Below, in pieces: positions 26,917 through 33,465 of a DNA stretch of 56,736 nt. Each line of letters opens with the position of its first letter. The stretch's first letter is position 1. This DNA is from an uncultured Sphingomonas sp. (GTDB lineage Bacteria > Pseudomonadota > Alphaproteobacteria > Sphingomonadales > Sphingomonadaceae), in NCBI GenBank assembly GCA_913775975.1, contig CAJYLQ010000006.1, forward strand, positions 1 through 56,736. The letters are read 5' to 3'. A model generated the notes under the pieces. That model was not told the DNA's origin and did no database searches. It was given only the letters and a program-made list of their open reading frames with translations. The position numbers were made by a program, and so were the translations under genes.

Positions 26917-27860
26917 CGCATGAAGAACGCCGCTCGCTGATCCCGCTCGCGACGCGGGCGGCGCTGGCCAGCGTCGGCATGGCGCTGTTCCTGCTGGCGC
27001 TGAAGAGCTTCGCCGCGTGGCACACCGGATCGGTCGCGATGCTGGGATCGCTGGCCGATACCGCGCTCGACCTGCTCGCCTCGCTCGTTACGTTGTACGG
27101 CGTGCGGCTGGCGGCGGAGCCGGCGGATCACGACCACCGCTTCGGCCATGGCAAGGCGGAGGCGCTGGCCGCGCTGTTCCAGGTCGCGCTCATCACCGCG
27201 TCGGCCGCCGGCATCGCGTGGCGGGCGGTGCAGGCGCTCAGCGATCCCGGCGCGACGCAGGATGCGGAATTCGGCATCGGCGTGTCGGTGGCCGCGATGG
27301 CGGCGACCGCCGTCCTGCTCTGGTATCAGCGGCGCATCATCCGCCGCACCGGGTCGGTCGCGATCATGGCGGACAACGTCCATTACCAGTCGGACGTGAT
27401 GCTGAACGCGTCCGTCATCGTCGCGCTGGTGCTGGACCAGTATTTCGGCTGGCACGGCGCCGACGCGATCTTCGGCATCGCGATCGCGCTGTGGCTGGCC
27501 TGGGGGGCGTTCCAGGCCTCGTCCAACGCGATCGACCAGCTGATGGACAAGGAGTGGCCGGAGTCGGAACGCGCCGCCTTCCTCGACGTGGCGGCGCGCC
27601 AGCCGGGGCTGCGCGGCATCCACGACTTCCGCACGCGTCGGTCGGGCAGCCACGACTTCGCGCAGTTCCACATGGAGGTCGATCCGGCCCTGACCGTCGC
27701 GCGCGCGCACGAACTGGTCGAGGGTGTCGAGCGCAACCTGAAGGAGCGCTTCCCCAAGGTGGAGGTGCTGATCCATCTGGACCCGGAGGGGCATGTCGAT
27801 ACCGACAATCCACTGGTCGAGGCGGACGTGACGCCGCACTGGTTCGGCAAGCGCGTCTGA
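26913..27860 (+). CDS. Cation diffusion facilitator (FieF/CzcD type)
   Basis: A 315-residue inner-membrane metal/proton antiporter exporting divalent cations such as zinc, iron or cadmium. Six hydrophobic segments are followed by a cytoplasmic ferredoxin-like C-terminal domain (from about residue 210; [21 protein letters not shown]). Metal-site residues are seen in [13 protein letters not shown] (helix 2), [19 protein letters not shown] and [14 protein letters not shown] (helix 5), the DxxxD and HxxxD arrangement of the family, here with DxxxD in both helices partly replaced by H/D as in FieF. Coupled to pdxH through ATGA. Confidence 0.9.
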   Translation: MTHEERRSLIPLATRAALASVGMALFLLALKSFAAWHTGSVAMLGSLADTALDLLASLVTLYGVRLAAEPADHDHRFGHGKAEALAALFQVALITASAAGIAWRAVQALSDPGATQDAEFGIGVSVAAMAATAVLLWYQRRIIRRTGSVAIMADNVHYQSDVMLNASVIVALVLDQYFGWHGADAIFGIAIALWLAWGAFQASSNAIDQLMDKEWPESERAAFLDVAARQPGLRGIHDFRTRRSGSHDFAQFHMEVDPALTVARAHELVEGVERNLKERFPKVEVLIHLDPEGHVDTDNPLVEADVTPHWFGKRV

Positions 27861-27889
27861 CCCGCGATCCGCCGCCGACCGCGCGCGCG

Positions 27890-28681
27890 GTGGAGGCGCC
27901 GTTCTGGAAGCTCTCCGTCTTCGCCGACGGCCCGCTGCTCGGCAACCCGGCGGGCGTTGTGCGCCTGGCGGACTGGCCGGCCGATGCCGAGATGCAGGCG
28001 CTGGCGGCGCGGCTGGCGCTGCCGCAGACCGCGTTCGTCGTACCCACGCCCGGAGCGGAGGCGGATCATGCGATTCGCTGGTTCGGCCCGACGGCGGAGG
28101 TGTCGCTATGCGGCCATGCCACGCTGGCGGCCGGTTATGTCCTAGCGGGTGAGGGCGGGGCCCTGCGATTCTCGACGCGCAAGGCCGGGATATTGGAGGT
28201 GCGGCGGCAGGAGGGCGCGACCGCGATCGGCTTGCCCCGGATCACCCCGGTGCCTACGCCGTTGCCGGCGATCGTCGCCGCCCTTGATGTCCCGCCGCCC
28301 GTCGCGACGCTGTGGGACGCACGCGGCTATGCGGTCGTCGTGCTGGCGGACGAGGATGCGGTGCGGCGAGTCGCACCCGATTTCGCGGCGCTGGCGGCGA
28401 TCGGCCCGATTTCGATCACTATCACCGCGCCGGGAGAGGCCAGCGACATCATCAGCCGCGTCTTCGTGCCCGCCTATGGCGCGCCGGAAGATGCCGTGAC
28501 CGGATCCGCCCATGCCGCAATCGCGGGATGGTGGAGTGAAAAACTCGGTCTGTCGCGATTGTCCGCCGTGCAGGCGAGCCCGCGGGGAGGACGGCTGTCG
28601 ATCGTGGTCGAGGCTGCCCGGATATGGCTAAGTGGCGGCGTCACAACCGAAAAGACAGGAAGCTTCGTGGTTCGCGAATGA
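27890..28681 (+). CDS. PhzF-family isomerase/epimerase-like protein
   Basis: A 263-residue protein of the PhzF/diaminopimelate-epimerase fold. It has the first-half motif FADGPLLGNPAGVV with LPQTAFVVP and RWFGPTAEVSLCGHATLAAGYVL, and the second-half motif RVFVPAYGAPEDAVTGSAHAAIAGWW, all hallmarks of PhzF proteins; the specific reaction is unknown for most members. Start GTG 27890 is the only usable initiation codon between the upstream stop and the domain, and it lacks a good ribosome site, so initiation probably depends on the upstream genes 29 bases away. A strong terminator lies about 130 bases downstream. Confidence 0.85.
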   Translation: MEAPFWKLSVFADGPLLGNPAGVVRLADWPADAEMQALAARLALPQTAFVVPTPGAEADHAIRWFGPTAEVSLCGHATLAAGYVLAGEGGALRFSTRKAGILEVRRQEGATAIGLPRITPVPTPLPAIVAALDVPPPVATLWDARGYAVVVLADEDAVRRVAPDFAALAAIGPISITITAPGEASDIISRVFVPAYGAPEDAVTGSAHAAIAGWWSEKLGLSRLSAVQASPRGGRLSIVVEAARIWLSGGVTTEKTGSFVVRE

Positions 28682-28777
28682 CGCTTTCGCAGTTGAACGG
28701 TCGGTGATTGCATAAAATGCAATCGTAGCCGAAAAAGTTGCACTTGCGAACAATCGCGCTGCGCTGCACAAAGAGCG

Positions 28778-28837
28778 TGCCTTTCAGGCATCCTCTCCTA
28801 AAAACTTTCATGGCCGGCTCGTCCGGCCTTTTTTTTT
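28778..28837 (+). ncRNA. Candidate small RNA with CCUCUCC motif
   Basis: The unit has a 5' hairpin (TGCCT/AGGCA, 28778-28790), an unpaired stretch TCCTCTCCTAAAAACTTTCA (28791-28810), and an intrinsic terminator. C/U-rich anti-Shine-Dalgarno loops of this kind are typical of alphaproteobacterial trans-acting sRNAs. A weak promoter (TTGCGA 28744-28749, CACAAA 28767-28772) precedes it by the right distance. It may instead be just the 3' end of the phzF transcript. I cannot name a family. Confidence 0.45.
28812..28837 (+). terminator. Strong intrinsic terminator
   Basis: GGCCGG and CCGGCC pair around CTCGT, followed directly by nine T residues (28829-28837). It ends rightward transcription from phzF or from the candidate small RNA. 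Confidence 0.9.
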
Positions 28838-28939
28838 GCCCGACGTTCGGCTAGTCCGTGCCTGCCGTCGCTGCGCCGTCAATTAAAAGACGAATGCGGA
28901 GTGGAGCCGCCGGTCAAACCGGCAGCGGTGACGCGATGG

Positions 28940-28982
28940 CGCGGGAGATTGAGCGCGGCGGTTGCCGCCGCTCTCTCCCGCG
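28940..28982. terminator. Large hairpin downstream of mnmA
   Basis: CGCGGGAGA (28940-28948) pairs with TCTCCCGCG (28974-28982); an inner stem of GAGCG...GGCGG with CCGCCGCTC continues it with a two-base bulge. No T run. It lies 40 bases past the mnmA stop and could limit convergent transcription. Confidence 0.4.
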
Positions 28983-29021
28983 ACTTTCCCAAATCAGCGA
29001 TGTCGAAACTCGGGCCCTGCG

Positions 29022-30155
29022 TCACGCGGCGATGCGCGCGGCCTCTGTCGTGGCGATCCAGCCGCCGCCCAGCACGCGGTCGCCGTCGTACAGCACCGCC
29101 GCCTGACCGGGCGCGACGCCATATTCGGGCTGGTCGAAGATCAGTCGGTCGCCGTCCAGCCGCGCCGGGGCAGGCCGCGCCATCGAACGCACCTTCGCGG
29201 TGACGGGTCCGGTGTGGCGCGGCCCGATCCAGTTCGCGTCCGCCAGCGTGATCGCCGCCACCGCCAGCGCCTCGCGCGGGCCGACGACGACGCGGCGGGT
29301 ATCCGGCTCCAGCCGCACGACATAGAGCGGGCTCGCCTGGCCACCGATCTCCAGCCCGCGCCGCTGGCCGACCGTATAGTGGACGAGGCCGCGATGCTCG
29401 CCCAGCTTGTCGCCGGCCATGTCGACGATGTCGCCGCCCGCCGCCGCCTCCGGCCGCAACGTCTTCACCAGCCGCGCGTAATCGCCATCGGGGACGAAGC
29501 AGATGTCCTGGCTGTCCGCCTTGCCCGCGACCGACAGGCCCATTTCCGCCGCGATCTCGCGCACGCGCGGCTTGGGCAGGCCGCCCAGCGGAAAGCGCAG
29601 ATAGTCGAGCTGTGCGTCGGTCGTCGCGAACAGGAAATAGCTCTGGTCGCGCGCGGGATCGTGCGCGCGATGCAGTTCCGGCCCGGTGGGCCCGCGTACC
29701 CGGCGAACATAATGGCCGGTCGCCAGGCAGTCGGCGCCCAGCTCGCGCGCCAGCCCGAACAGGTCGGTGAATTTCGGCCCCATGTTGCACTGGATGCAGG
29801 GGATGGGGGTGCGCCCCGCCAGATATTCGTCGGCAAAGCGATCGACGACCGCGCTGCGGAACGCGCTTTCATGGTCGAAGACATAGTGTGCGATGCCCAG
29901 CCGGTCGCACACCGCGCGCGCGTCCCGTATGTCGCGCCCCGCGCAACAGGCGCCCGCGCGCGCCGTCGCCTCTCCATGGTCGTAGAGTTGCAGCGTGACG
30001 CCGATTACCTCCGCGCCCGTCCGCACGGCGAGCGCCGCGACGACGGAGCTGTCGACGCCGCCCGACATGGCGACGACGATGCGCCGCCCCGCGCCCGATC
30101 CGCCGGGCAGTTCATCGAGTCCGAAATCCGCGATCATATCCACCTGCGCGCCCAT
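29022..30155 (-). CDS. mnmA: tRNA-specific 2-thiouridylase MnmA
   Basis: A 377-residue cytoplasmic enzyme that puts sulfur on uridine 34 of tRNAs for Glu, Gln and Lys. It has the PP-loop [10 protein letters not shown] near residue 35, the catalytic cysteine in [27 protein letters not shown], the second cysteine in [11 protein letters not shown], and the C-terminal beta-barrel ([43 protein letters not shown]). Start could be 30155 or the ATG at 30137, which has AGGTGG close upstream; the longer open frame to 30350 is not conserved-looking. It diverges from the small ORF and sciP. Confidence 0.94.
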   Translation of the reverse strand: MGAQVDMIADFGLDELPGGSGAGRRIVVAMSGGVDSSVVAALAVRTGAEVIGVTLQLYDHGEATARAGACCAGRDIRDARAVCDRLGIAHYVFDHESAFRSAVVDRFADEYLAGRTPIPCIQCNMGPKFTDLFGLARELGADCLATGHYVRRVRGPTGPELHRAHDPARDQSYFLFATTDAQLDYLRFPLGGLPKPRVREIAAEMGLSVAGKADSQDICFVPDGDYARLVKTLRPEAAAGGDIVDMAGDKLGEHRGLVHYTVGQRRGLEIGGQASPLYVVRLEPDTRRVVVGPREALAVAAITLADANWIGPRHTGPVTAKVRSMARPAPARLDGDRLIFDQPEYGVAPGQAAVLYDGDRVLGGGWIATTEAARIAA

Positions 30156-30296
30156 ACATCGGCGACGGGCCGCGCAAAAGGCCAAGGCGGAAGTCCCGGA
30201 CAAAACAGGCTTTACCGGACCTTCACCTTCCCGCGTCACAAGGGCCGCTCGCATCGGGCAGGGCACGGGAGGGCCGGTTTGCAGCAGGAGCATATC

Positions 30297-30437
30297 ATGA
30301 CGGACTGGAAGGTGCGGGTGCCGCAGCCTGCCGCCGAACCCTGCGCGCACGGCCTGCCCGTTTTCGTGCCCGTTGTGGCGCAGGGCTGTTTCAATACGGC
30401 CGTCGCCCGGATGCTGACGGATTGGAAGGAGAGATAA
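30297..30437 (+). CDS. 46-residue ORF with repeated ends, upstream of sciP
   Basis: ATG 30297 follows a strong CAGGAG at 30284-30289. The product begins [11 protein letters not shown] and ends MLTDWKER; the DNA of both ends is also similar (ACGGACTGGAAGG and ACGGATTGGAAGG). The middle contains two cysteines (EPCAHG, QGCFNTA). I do not recognise it. It lies about 140 bases after the divergent mnmA start and 101 bases before sciP, and ends in AAGGAGAG, an unused Shine-Dalgarno-like stretch. It may be a real small protein or a leader peptide for sciP. Confidence 0.45.
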   Translation: MTDWKVRVPQPAAEPCAHGLPVFVPVVAQGCFNTAVARMLTDWKER

Positions 30438-30538
30438 ATCCCACGTTTACCGAGGCGTTTCAGGTGATCTTCAACCCCGGCACCTAAACCCGCCTTACCG
30501 TTTCGAGGGGCCTTCGGACCCCGGCAGAGGTTTAATAC

Positions 30539-30838
30539 ATGATCCAGAGCGAGAAAATCCGCCCATCAAAGGTCATCGGTCCCCTGGGGGAGCCGCTGAC
30601 CATCGACACGCTGCCGCCGCCCACCACCACCCGCTGGGTGGTGCGTCGGAAGGCGGAGGTGGTCGCTGCGGTGAACGGCGGGCTGCTGTCGATCGACGAG
30701 GTCTGCGACCGCTATGGACTGACCGCGGAGGAATTCGCCGGATGGCAGCGCGCCATCGATCGCTCGGGGATGCCGGGCCTGCGCGTGACCCGGATCCAGC
30801 ACTATCGCTCGCTGTACGAACGCCAGCATAAATACTGA
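30539..30838 (+). CDS. sciP: SciP-type CtrA inhibitor (DUF1153)
   Basis: A 99-residue helix-turn-helix protein of the DUF1153/SciP family, found in alphaproteobacteria. In Caulobacter SciP binds CtrA-controlled promoters and blocks CtrA-driven transcription in G1 cells. The diagnostic core is DTLPPPTTTRWVVRRKAEVVAAVNGGLLSIDEVCDRYGLTAEEFAGWQRAID, and the C-terminus is the conserved VTRIQHYR. AGAGG at 30526-30530 precedes the ATG by eight bases. Upstream there is a GGGGCC-TTCG-GACCCC hairpin (30508-30523 region). I found no convincing full CtrA box (TTAA-N7-TTAA) in front of it. Confidence 0.88.
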   Translation: MIQSEKIRPSKVIGPLGEPLTIDTLPPPTTTRWVVRRKAEVVAAVNGGLLSIDEVCDRYGLTAEEFAGWQRAIDRSGMPGLRVTRIQHYRSLYERQHKY

Positions 30839-30851
30839 AAGGATCGCGCCC

Positions 30852-30876
30852 GGAACAACTTCGCCCAATACCAGTT
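30852..30876 (+). promoter_or_regulatory. EcfG-type general stress promoter
   Basis: GGAAC (30852-30856), 16 bases, then aGTT (30873-30876) fits the alphaproteobacterial general stress sigma factor EcfG consensus GGAAC-N16/17-cGTT. It is about 50 bases upstream of the YeaQ-like gene, whose family is stress-induced. Confidence 0.55.
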
Positions 30877-30926
30877 TTTCCGTCAACGCCCGCAAGCCTC
30901 GCGGGCCATAGAACGGAGGGACGATC

Positions 30927-31184
30927 ATGGGCATTATTCTGTGGCTTATCATCGGCGGCATCATCGGCTGGCTGGCCAGCATCATCATGCGCACCGATGC
31001 GCAGCAGGGCATTTTCCTGAACATCGTCGTCGGCATCGTGGGCGCCTTCCTGGGCGGCCTGATCATCTCGGGCGGTTCGATCAACAACGCGCCGCTGACG
31101 GTGACGTCGTTCCTGGTGTCGCTGCTGGGTGCCGTGGTGCTGCTCGCGATCGTCAACCTGGTCCGTCGCGGCCGGGTGCGCTGA
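30927..31184 (+). CDS. GlsB/YeaQ/YmgE-family stress membrane protein
   Basis: An 85-residue protein with three hydrophobic helices (IILWLIIGGIIGWLASIIM, IFLNIVVGIVGAFLGGLIISG, TSFLVSLLGAVVLLAIVNLV) and a basic tail RRGRVR. The G-rich helix pattern is that of the transglycosylase-associated (YeaQ/YmgE) family; the molecular role is not established. It has a good ribosome site (GGAGGGACG), an EcfG-like promoter and its own terminator, so it is a single-gene unit probably switched on by general stress. Confidence 0.88.
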   Translation: MGIILWLIIGGIIGWLASIIMRTDAQQGIFLNIVVGIVGAFLGGLIISGGSINNAPLTVTSFLVSLLGAVVLLAIVNLVRRGRVR

Positions 31185-31215
31185 TCCGCTGAACAGCCTT
31201 TCGCGCTGAAGAACA

Positions 31216-31246
31216 GGGGCCGTCCGGGCGACCGGGCGGCCCCTTT
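31216..31246 (+). terminator. Intrinsic terminator of the YeaQ-like gene
   Basis: GGGGCCGTCCGG and CCGGGCGGCCCC form a 12-base stem (one G-T pair) with loop GCGA, followed by TTTCTC. Confidence 0.8.
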
Positions 31247-31300
31247 CTCATGCGCGGCGTGGAGGCGGCCCTCGCGCTTCGGCAAGCGTGAGAGGGCGGA

Positions 31301-31325
31301 GCGGCCGGGCGATCCGCCCGACCGC
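31301..31325 (-). terminator. Hairpin after the SIMPL gene
   Basis: GCGGcCGGGCG and CGCCCGaCCGC (11-base arms, one mismatch, loop ATC) begin 14 bases past the stop codon. No T run. Confidence 0.4.
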
Positions 31326-31338
31326 CGCCGCCCCGGCG

Positions 31339-32076
31339 TCAGTTGAGCAGGAACCGCACCTGCAGCGTCGCGCGGATCTCCTTCTCGCCCGGCGCGATCT
31401 CCGTCTTGGCGTCCGCCGCCATCGCGCGCGCCATCAGCATCGGCGGGCGCGGGCCGGAGCCGCCATCGTCCTGCCCCGCCTCGGTGATCGACACGATCCG
31501 CGTCACGCGCAGACCCGCGGCCTTCGCATACAGCGCCGCCCGCGCCTGCGCCCGGCGGACCGCATCGGTCCGCGCCTCGTCCAGCGCGGCATCGGGTTCG
31601 GACACGGACAGGTTCGGCCCGTCGATCTGGTTCGCCCCCTCCGCCACCAGCGTATCGAGGATCGCGCCGGACCGCCCGACGTCGCGGAAGCGGACGGAGA
31701 CGCTGTTGGTCGCCTGATAGCCGGTGACGACCGGCGGCTGGTTGTCGGCGTAGCGATATTGCGGCGCGATCTGCACCGTCGCGGTCGCCAGGTCGCGCGG
31801 TGCGACCCCCGCCTTGCGCAGCGCCGCCATCACCCGCGCCATCGCGGTGGCATTGTCGCGCAGCGCGGCAGCGGCGGTGGGGGCGGTGCTGACGACGCCG
31901 GCACGAATCGTCGCCAGGTCGGGCACGCGCGTCGTCCGCCCCTCCGCCGTCACGTCCAGCAGCGTACCCACAGCGGGCACCATCGGCACCGCGCCGTCCG
32001 CCGGTGCCTGCGCCATCGCGGGCAGCGGGGCGGCGGTGGCGGTCGCCAGCAACAGGGGCAGGATCATGTGGCGCAT
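31339..32076 (-). CDS. SIMPL-domain (DUF541) periplasmic protein
   Basis: A 245-residue exported protein (signal peptide to about residue 23, PAMAQ) with the SIMPL/DUF541 fold. Typical segments are LDVTAEGRTTRVPDLATIRAGVVSTA near the N-terminus, ATVQIAPQYRYADNQPPVVTGYQATNSVSVRFRDV in the middle and ARAALYAKAAGLRVTRIVSITE, ending in EKEIRATLQVRFLLN. The function of the family is poorly defined; some members protect against oxidative stress or support outer-membrane integrity. Start 32076 has AAGGGAGA five bases before it. It diverges from the RND adaptor gene. Confidence 0.86.
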   Translation of the reverse strand: MRHMILPLLLATATAAPLPAMAQAPADGAVPMVPAVGTLLDVTAEGRTTRVPDLATIRAGVVSTAPTAAAALRDNATAMARVMAALRKAGVAPRDLATATVQIAPQYRYADNQPPVVTGYQATNSVSVRFRDVGRSGAILDTLVAEGANQIDGPNLSVSEPDAALDEARTDAVRRAQARAALYAKAAGLRVTRIVSITEAGQDDGGSGPRPPMLMARAMAADAKTEIAPGEKEIRATLQVRFLLN

Positions 32077-32212
32077 CGAAGTCTCCCTTGGAAATGCACG
32101 GCGGCCTATGACGAACCGTGCCTCAACCGCGCCTGAACGATTGCAGCGATTGTATGTGCCTGTCGGCTGGGGCAATAGAACGACACGATCGATGCAACCG
32201 GCCTTGAGCCGA

Positions 32213-32232
32213 GTGCTATATTGCTATAACAC
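32213..32232. promoter_or_regulatory. Palindrome in RND efflux promoter region
   Basis: GTGcTATA and TATAaCAC around TTGC make a 20-base imperfect inverted repeat (7 of 10 pairs). TATAAC within it could be a -10, with TTGAGC (32204-32209) 15 bases upstream as -35. Position and shape suit a TetR/MarR-type repressor site, although no such gene is adjacent. Confidence 0.4.
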
Positions 32233-32288
32233 AGCTTCGATCATCTGGGGGAGGGCGCGTGGCGCGCCCGGTTTAGGGTCGAAGCGGC

Positions 32289-33461
32289 ATGAATTTTGAG
32301 ACGGGATCGATGACGCAGGAACGGCTGACGGGCCCGGAGGCGCCGTCGCGCCGGCGCTGGGTGATCGTCGCGATCCTGGTCGCCGTGATCGCCGTCGCGG
32401 TCGCCGCCTTCGCGTTCCGCGGCGACAAGAAGGCCGCGCCCGCCGGTGCCGCCGCGTCTGCCGAGGAACTGTCGCCCGTCACCGTCATCGTGCCTGGCCG
32501 TGGCCAGTCGGATCGCGTCATCGCCGCCACCGGCTCGATCGCCGCGCGCCGCGACATGCCGGTCGGCATCGCGGGCGAGGGCGGCCTGGTGACGCGCGTG
32601 CTGGTGGAGCCGGGCCAGTGGGTCCGGCAGGGTCAGGTGCTCGCCACCGTCGACCGCTCCGTCCAGGCGCAGACCGCGCAGTCGCTGGGCGCGCAGGTGG
32701 GCGTCGCGCAGGCGGATCTGACGCTGGCGCAGGCGGAGGTCGATCGTGCCAACTCGCTTGTCGATCGCGGCTTCATTTCGAAGGCGGACCTGCAGCGCCG
32801 CGTCGCGACGCGCGATGCCGCCGCCGCGCGGCTGAAGGTCGCCTCCGCCAATTATGGCGAGGCGCGCGCGCGCAACGGCCGGCTCGATATCCGCGCCCCC
32901 GCCGCCGGTCTGATCCTTACCCGGCAGGTGGAGCAGGGGCAGATCGTCGGCGCGGGCACCGGCGTCCTGTTCCGCATGGCGGAGAAGGGTCAGCTGGAGC
33001 TGCGCGCGCAGCTGCCGGAGGGCGATCTGCAGGCGCTGCACGTCGGCGCGCCGGCGCAGGTGACGCCGGTCGGCACGACCCGCGCCTTTGCCGGAGAGAT
33101 CTGGCAGATTTCCCCCGTCGTCGATCCCGCGACGCGGCAGGGGATCGCGCGCATCGCGCTTACCTATGATCCCGCGCTGCGGCCGGGCGGCTTCGCGACC
33201 GCGCGCATCGTCGCGGGTGAAAGCGCCGCGCCGATGGTGCCGGAATCGGCGGTGCTGAGCGATGCGAAGGGCAATTACGTCTATATCATCGGCAAGGACG
33301 ACAAGGTGGAGCGGCGCGACGTGACGCTGGGCACCGTGTCCGACACGGGCATCGCCATCACCGCCGGCCTGTCGGGGACGGAGCCGGTGGTCCAGTCGGC
33401 CGGCGCCTTCCTGGTGCCGGGGCAGAAGGTGAAGCCGATCCGTCAGGCGCGAAAGGGCTGA
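32289..33461 (+). CDS. RND efflux periplasmic adaptor (membrane fusion protein)
   Basis: A 390-residue periplasmic adaptor linking an RND pump to an outer-membrane channel. It has an N-terminal membrane anchor (residues 23-43, RWVIVAILVAVIAVAVAAFAF), biotinyl-lipoyl half motifs (GGLVTRVLVEPGQWVRQGQVLATVD and DIRAPAAGLILTRQVEQGQIV), an alpha-helical hairpin between them (QTAQSLGAQVGVAQADLTLAQAEVDRANSLVDRGF), and beta-barrel and proximal domains (PATRQGIARIALTYDPALRPGGFATARI). The pump gene follows after four bases. ATG 32310 is an alternative start. Confidence 0.93.
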   Translation: MNFETGSMTQERLTGPEAPSRRRWVIVAILVAVIAVAVAAFAFRGDKKAAPAGAAASAEELSPVTVIVPGRGQSDRVIAATGSIAARRDMPVGIAGEGGLVTRVLVEPGQWVRQGQVLATVDRSVQAQTAQSLGAQVGVAQADLTLAQAEVDRANSLVDRGFISKADLQRRVATRDAAAARLKVASANYGEARARNGRLDIRAPAAGLILTRQVEQGQIVGAGTGVLFRMAEKGQLELRAQLPEGDLQALHVGAPAQVTPVGTTRAFAGEIWQISPVVDPATRQGIARIALTYDPALRPGGFATARIVAGESAAPMVPESAVLSDAKGNYVYIIGKDDKVERRDVTLGTVSDTGIAITAGLSGTEPVVQSAGAFLVPGQKVKPIRQARKG

Positions 33462-33465
33462 TCCC

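Larger units (their letters stand above)
28682..29021. other. Intergenic region with hairpins and probable sRNA
   Basis: A 340-base gap between PhzF and the convergent mnmA. It has an 8-base perfect hairpin (GATTGCAT/ATGCAATC, 28706-28724), a short hairpin-CU motif-terminator unit (28778-28837), and a large 43-base hairpin (28940-28982). No ORF with a ribosome site is visible. Confidence 0.7.

Noticed and set aside
28812..28837. Transposon end or CRISPR-like repeat
   Set aside because: A single GC hairpin with T run is an ordinary intrinsic terminator; no spaced direct repeats occur anywhere in the window.
30438..30538. Possible CtrA box (TTAA-N7-TTAA) in front of sciP
   Set aside because: Only a single TTAA half-site close to the start; no properly spaced second half.
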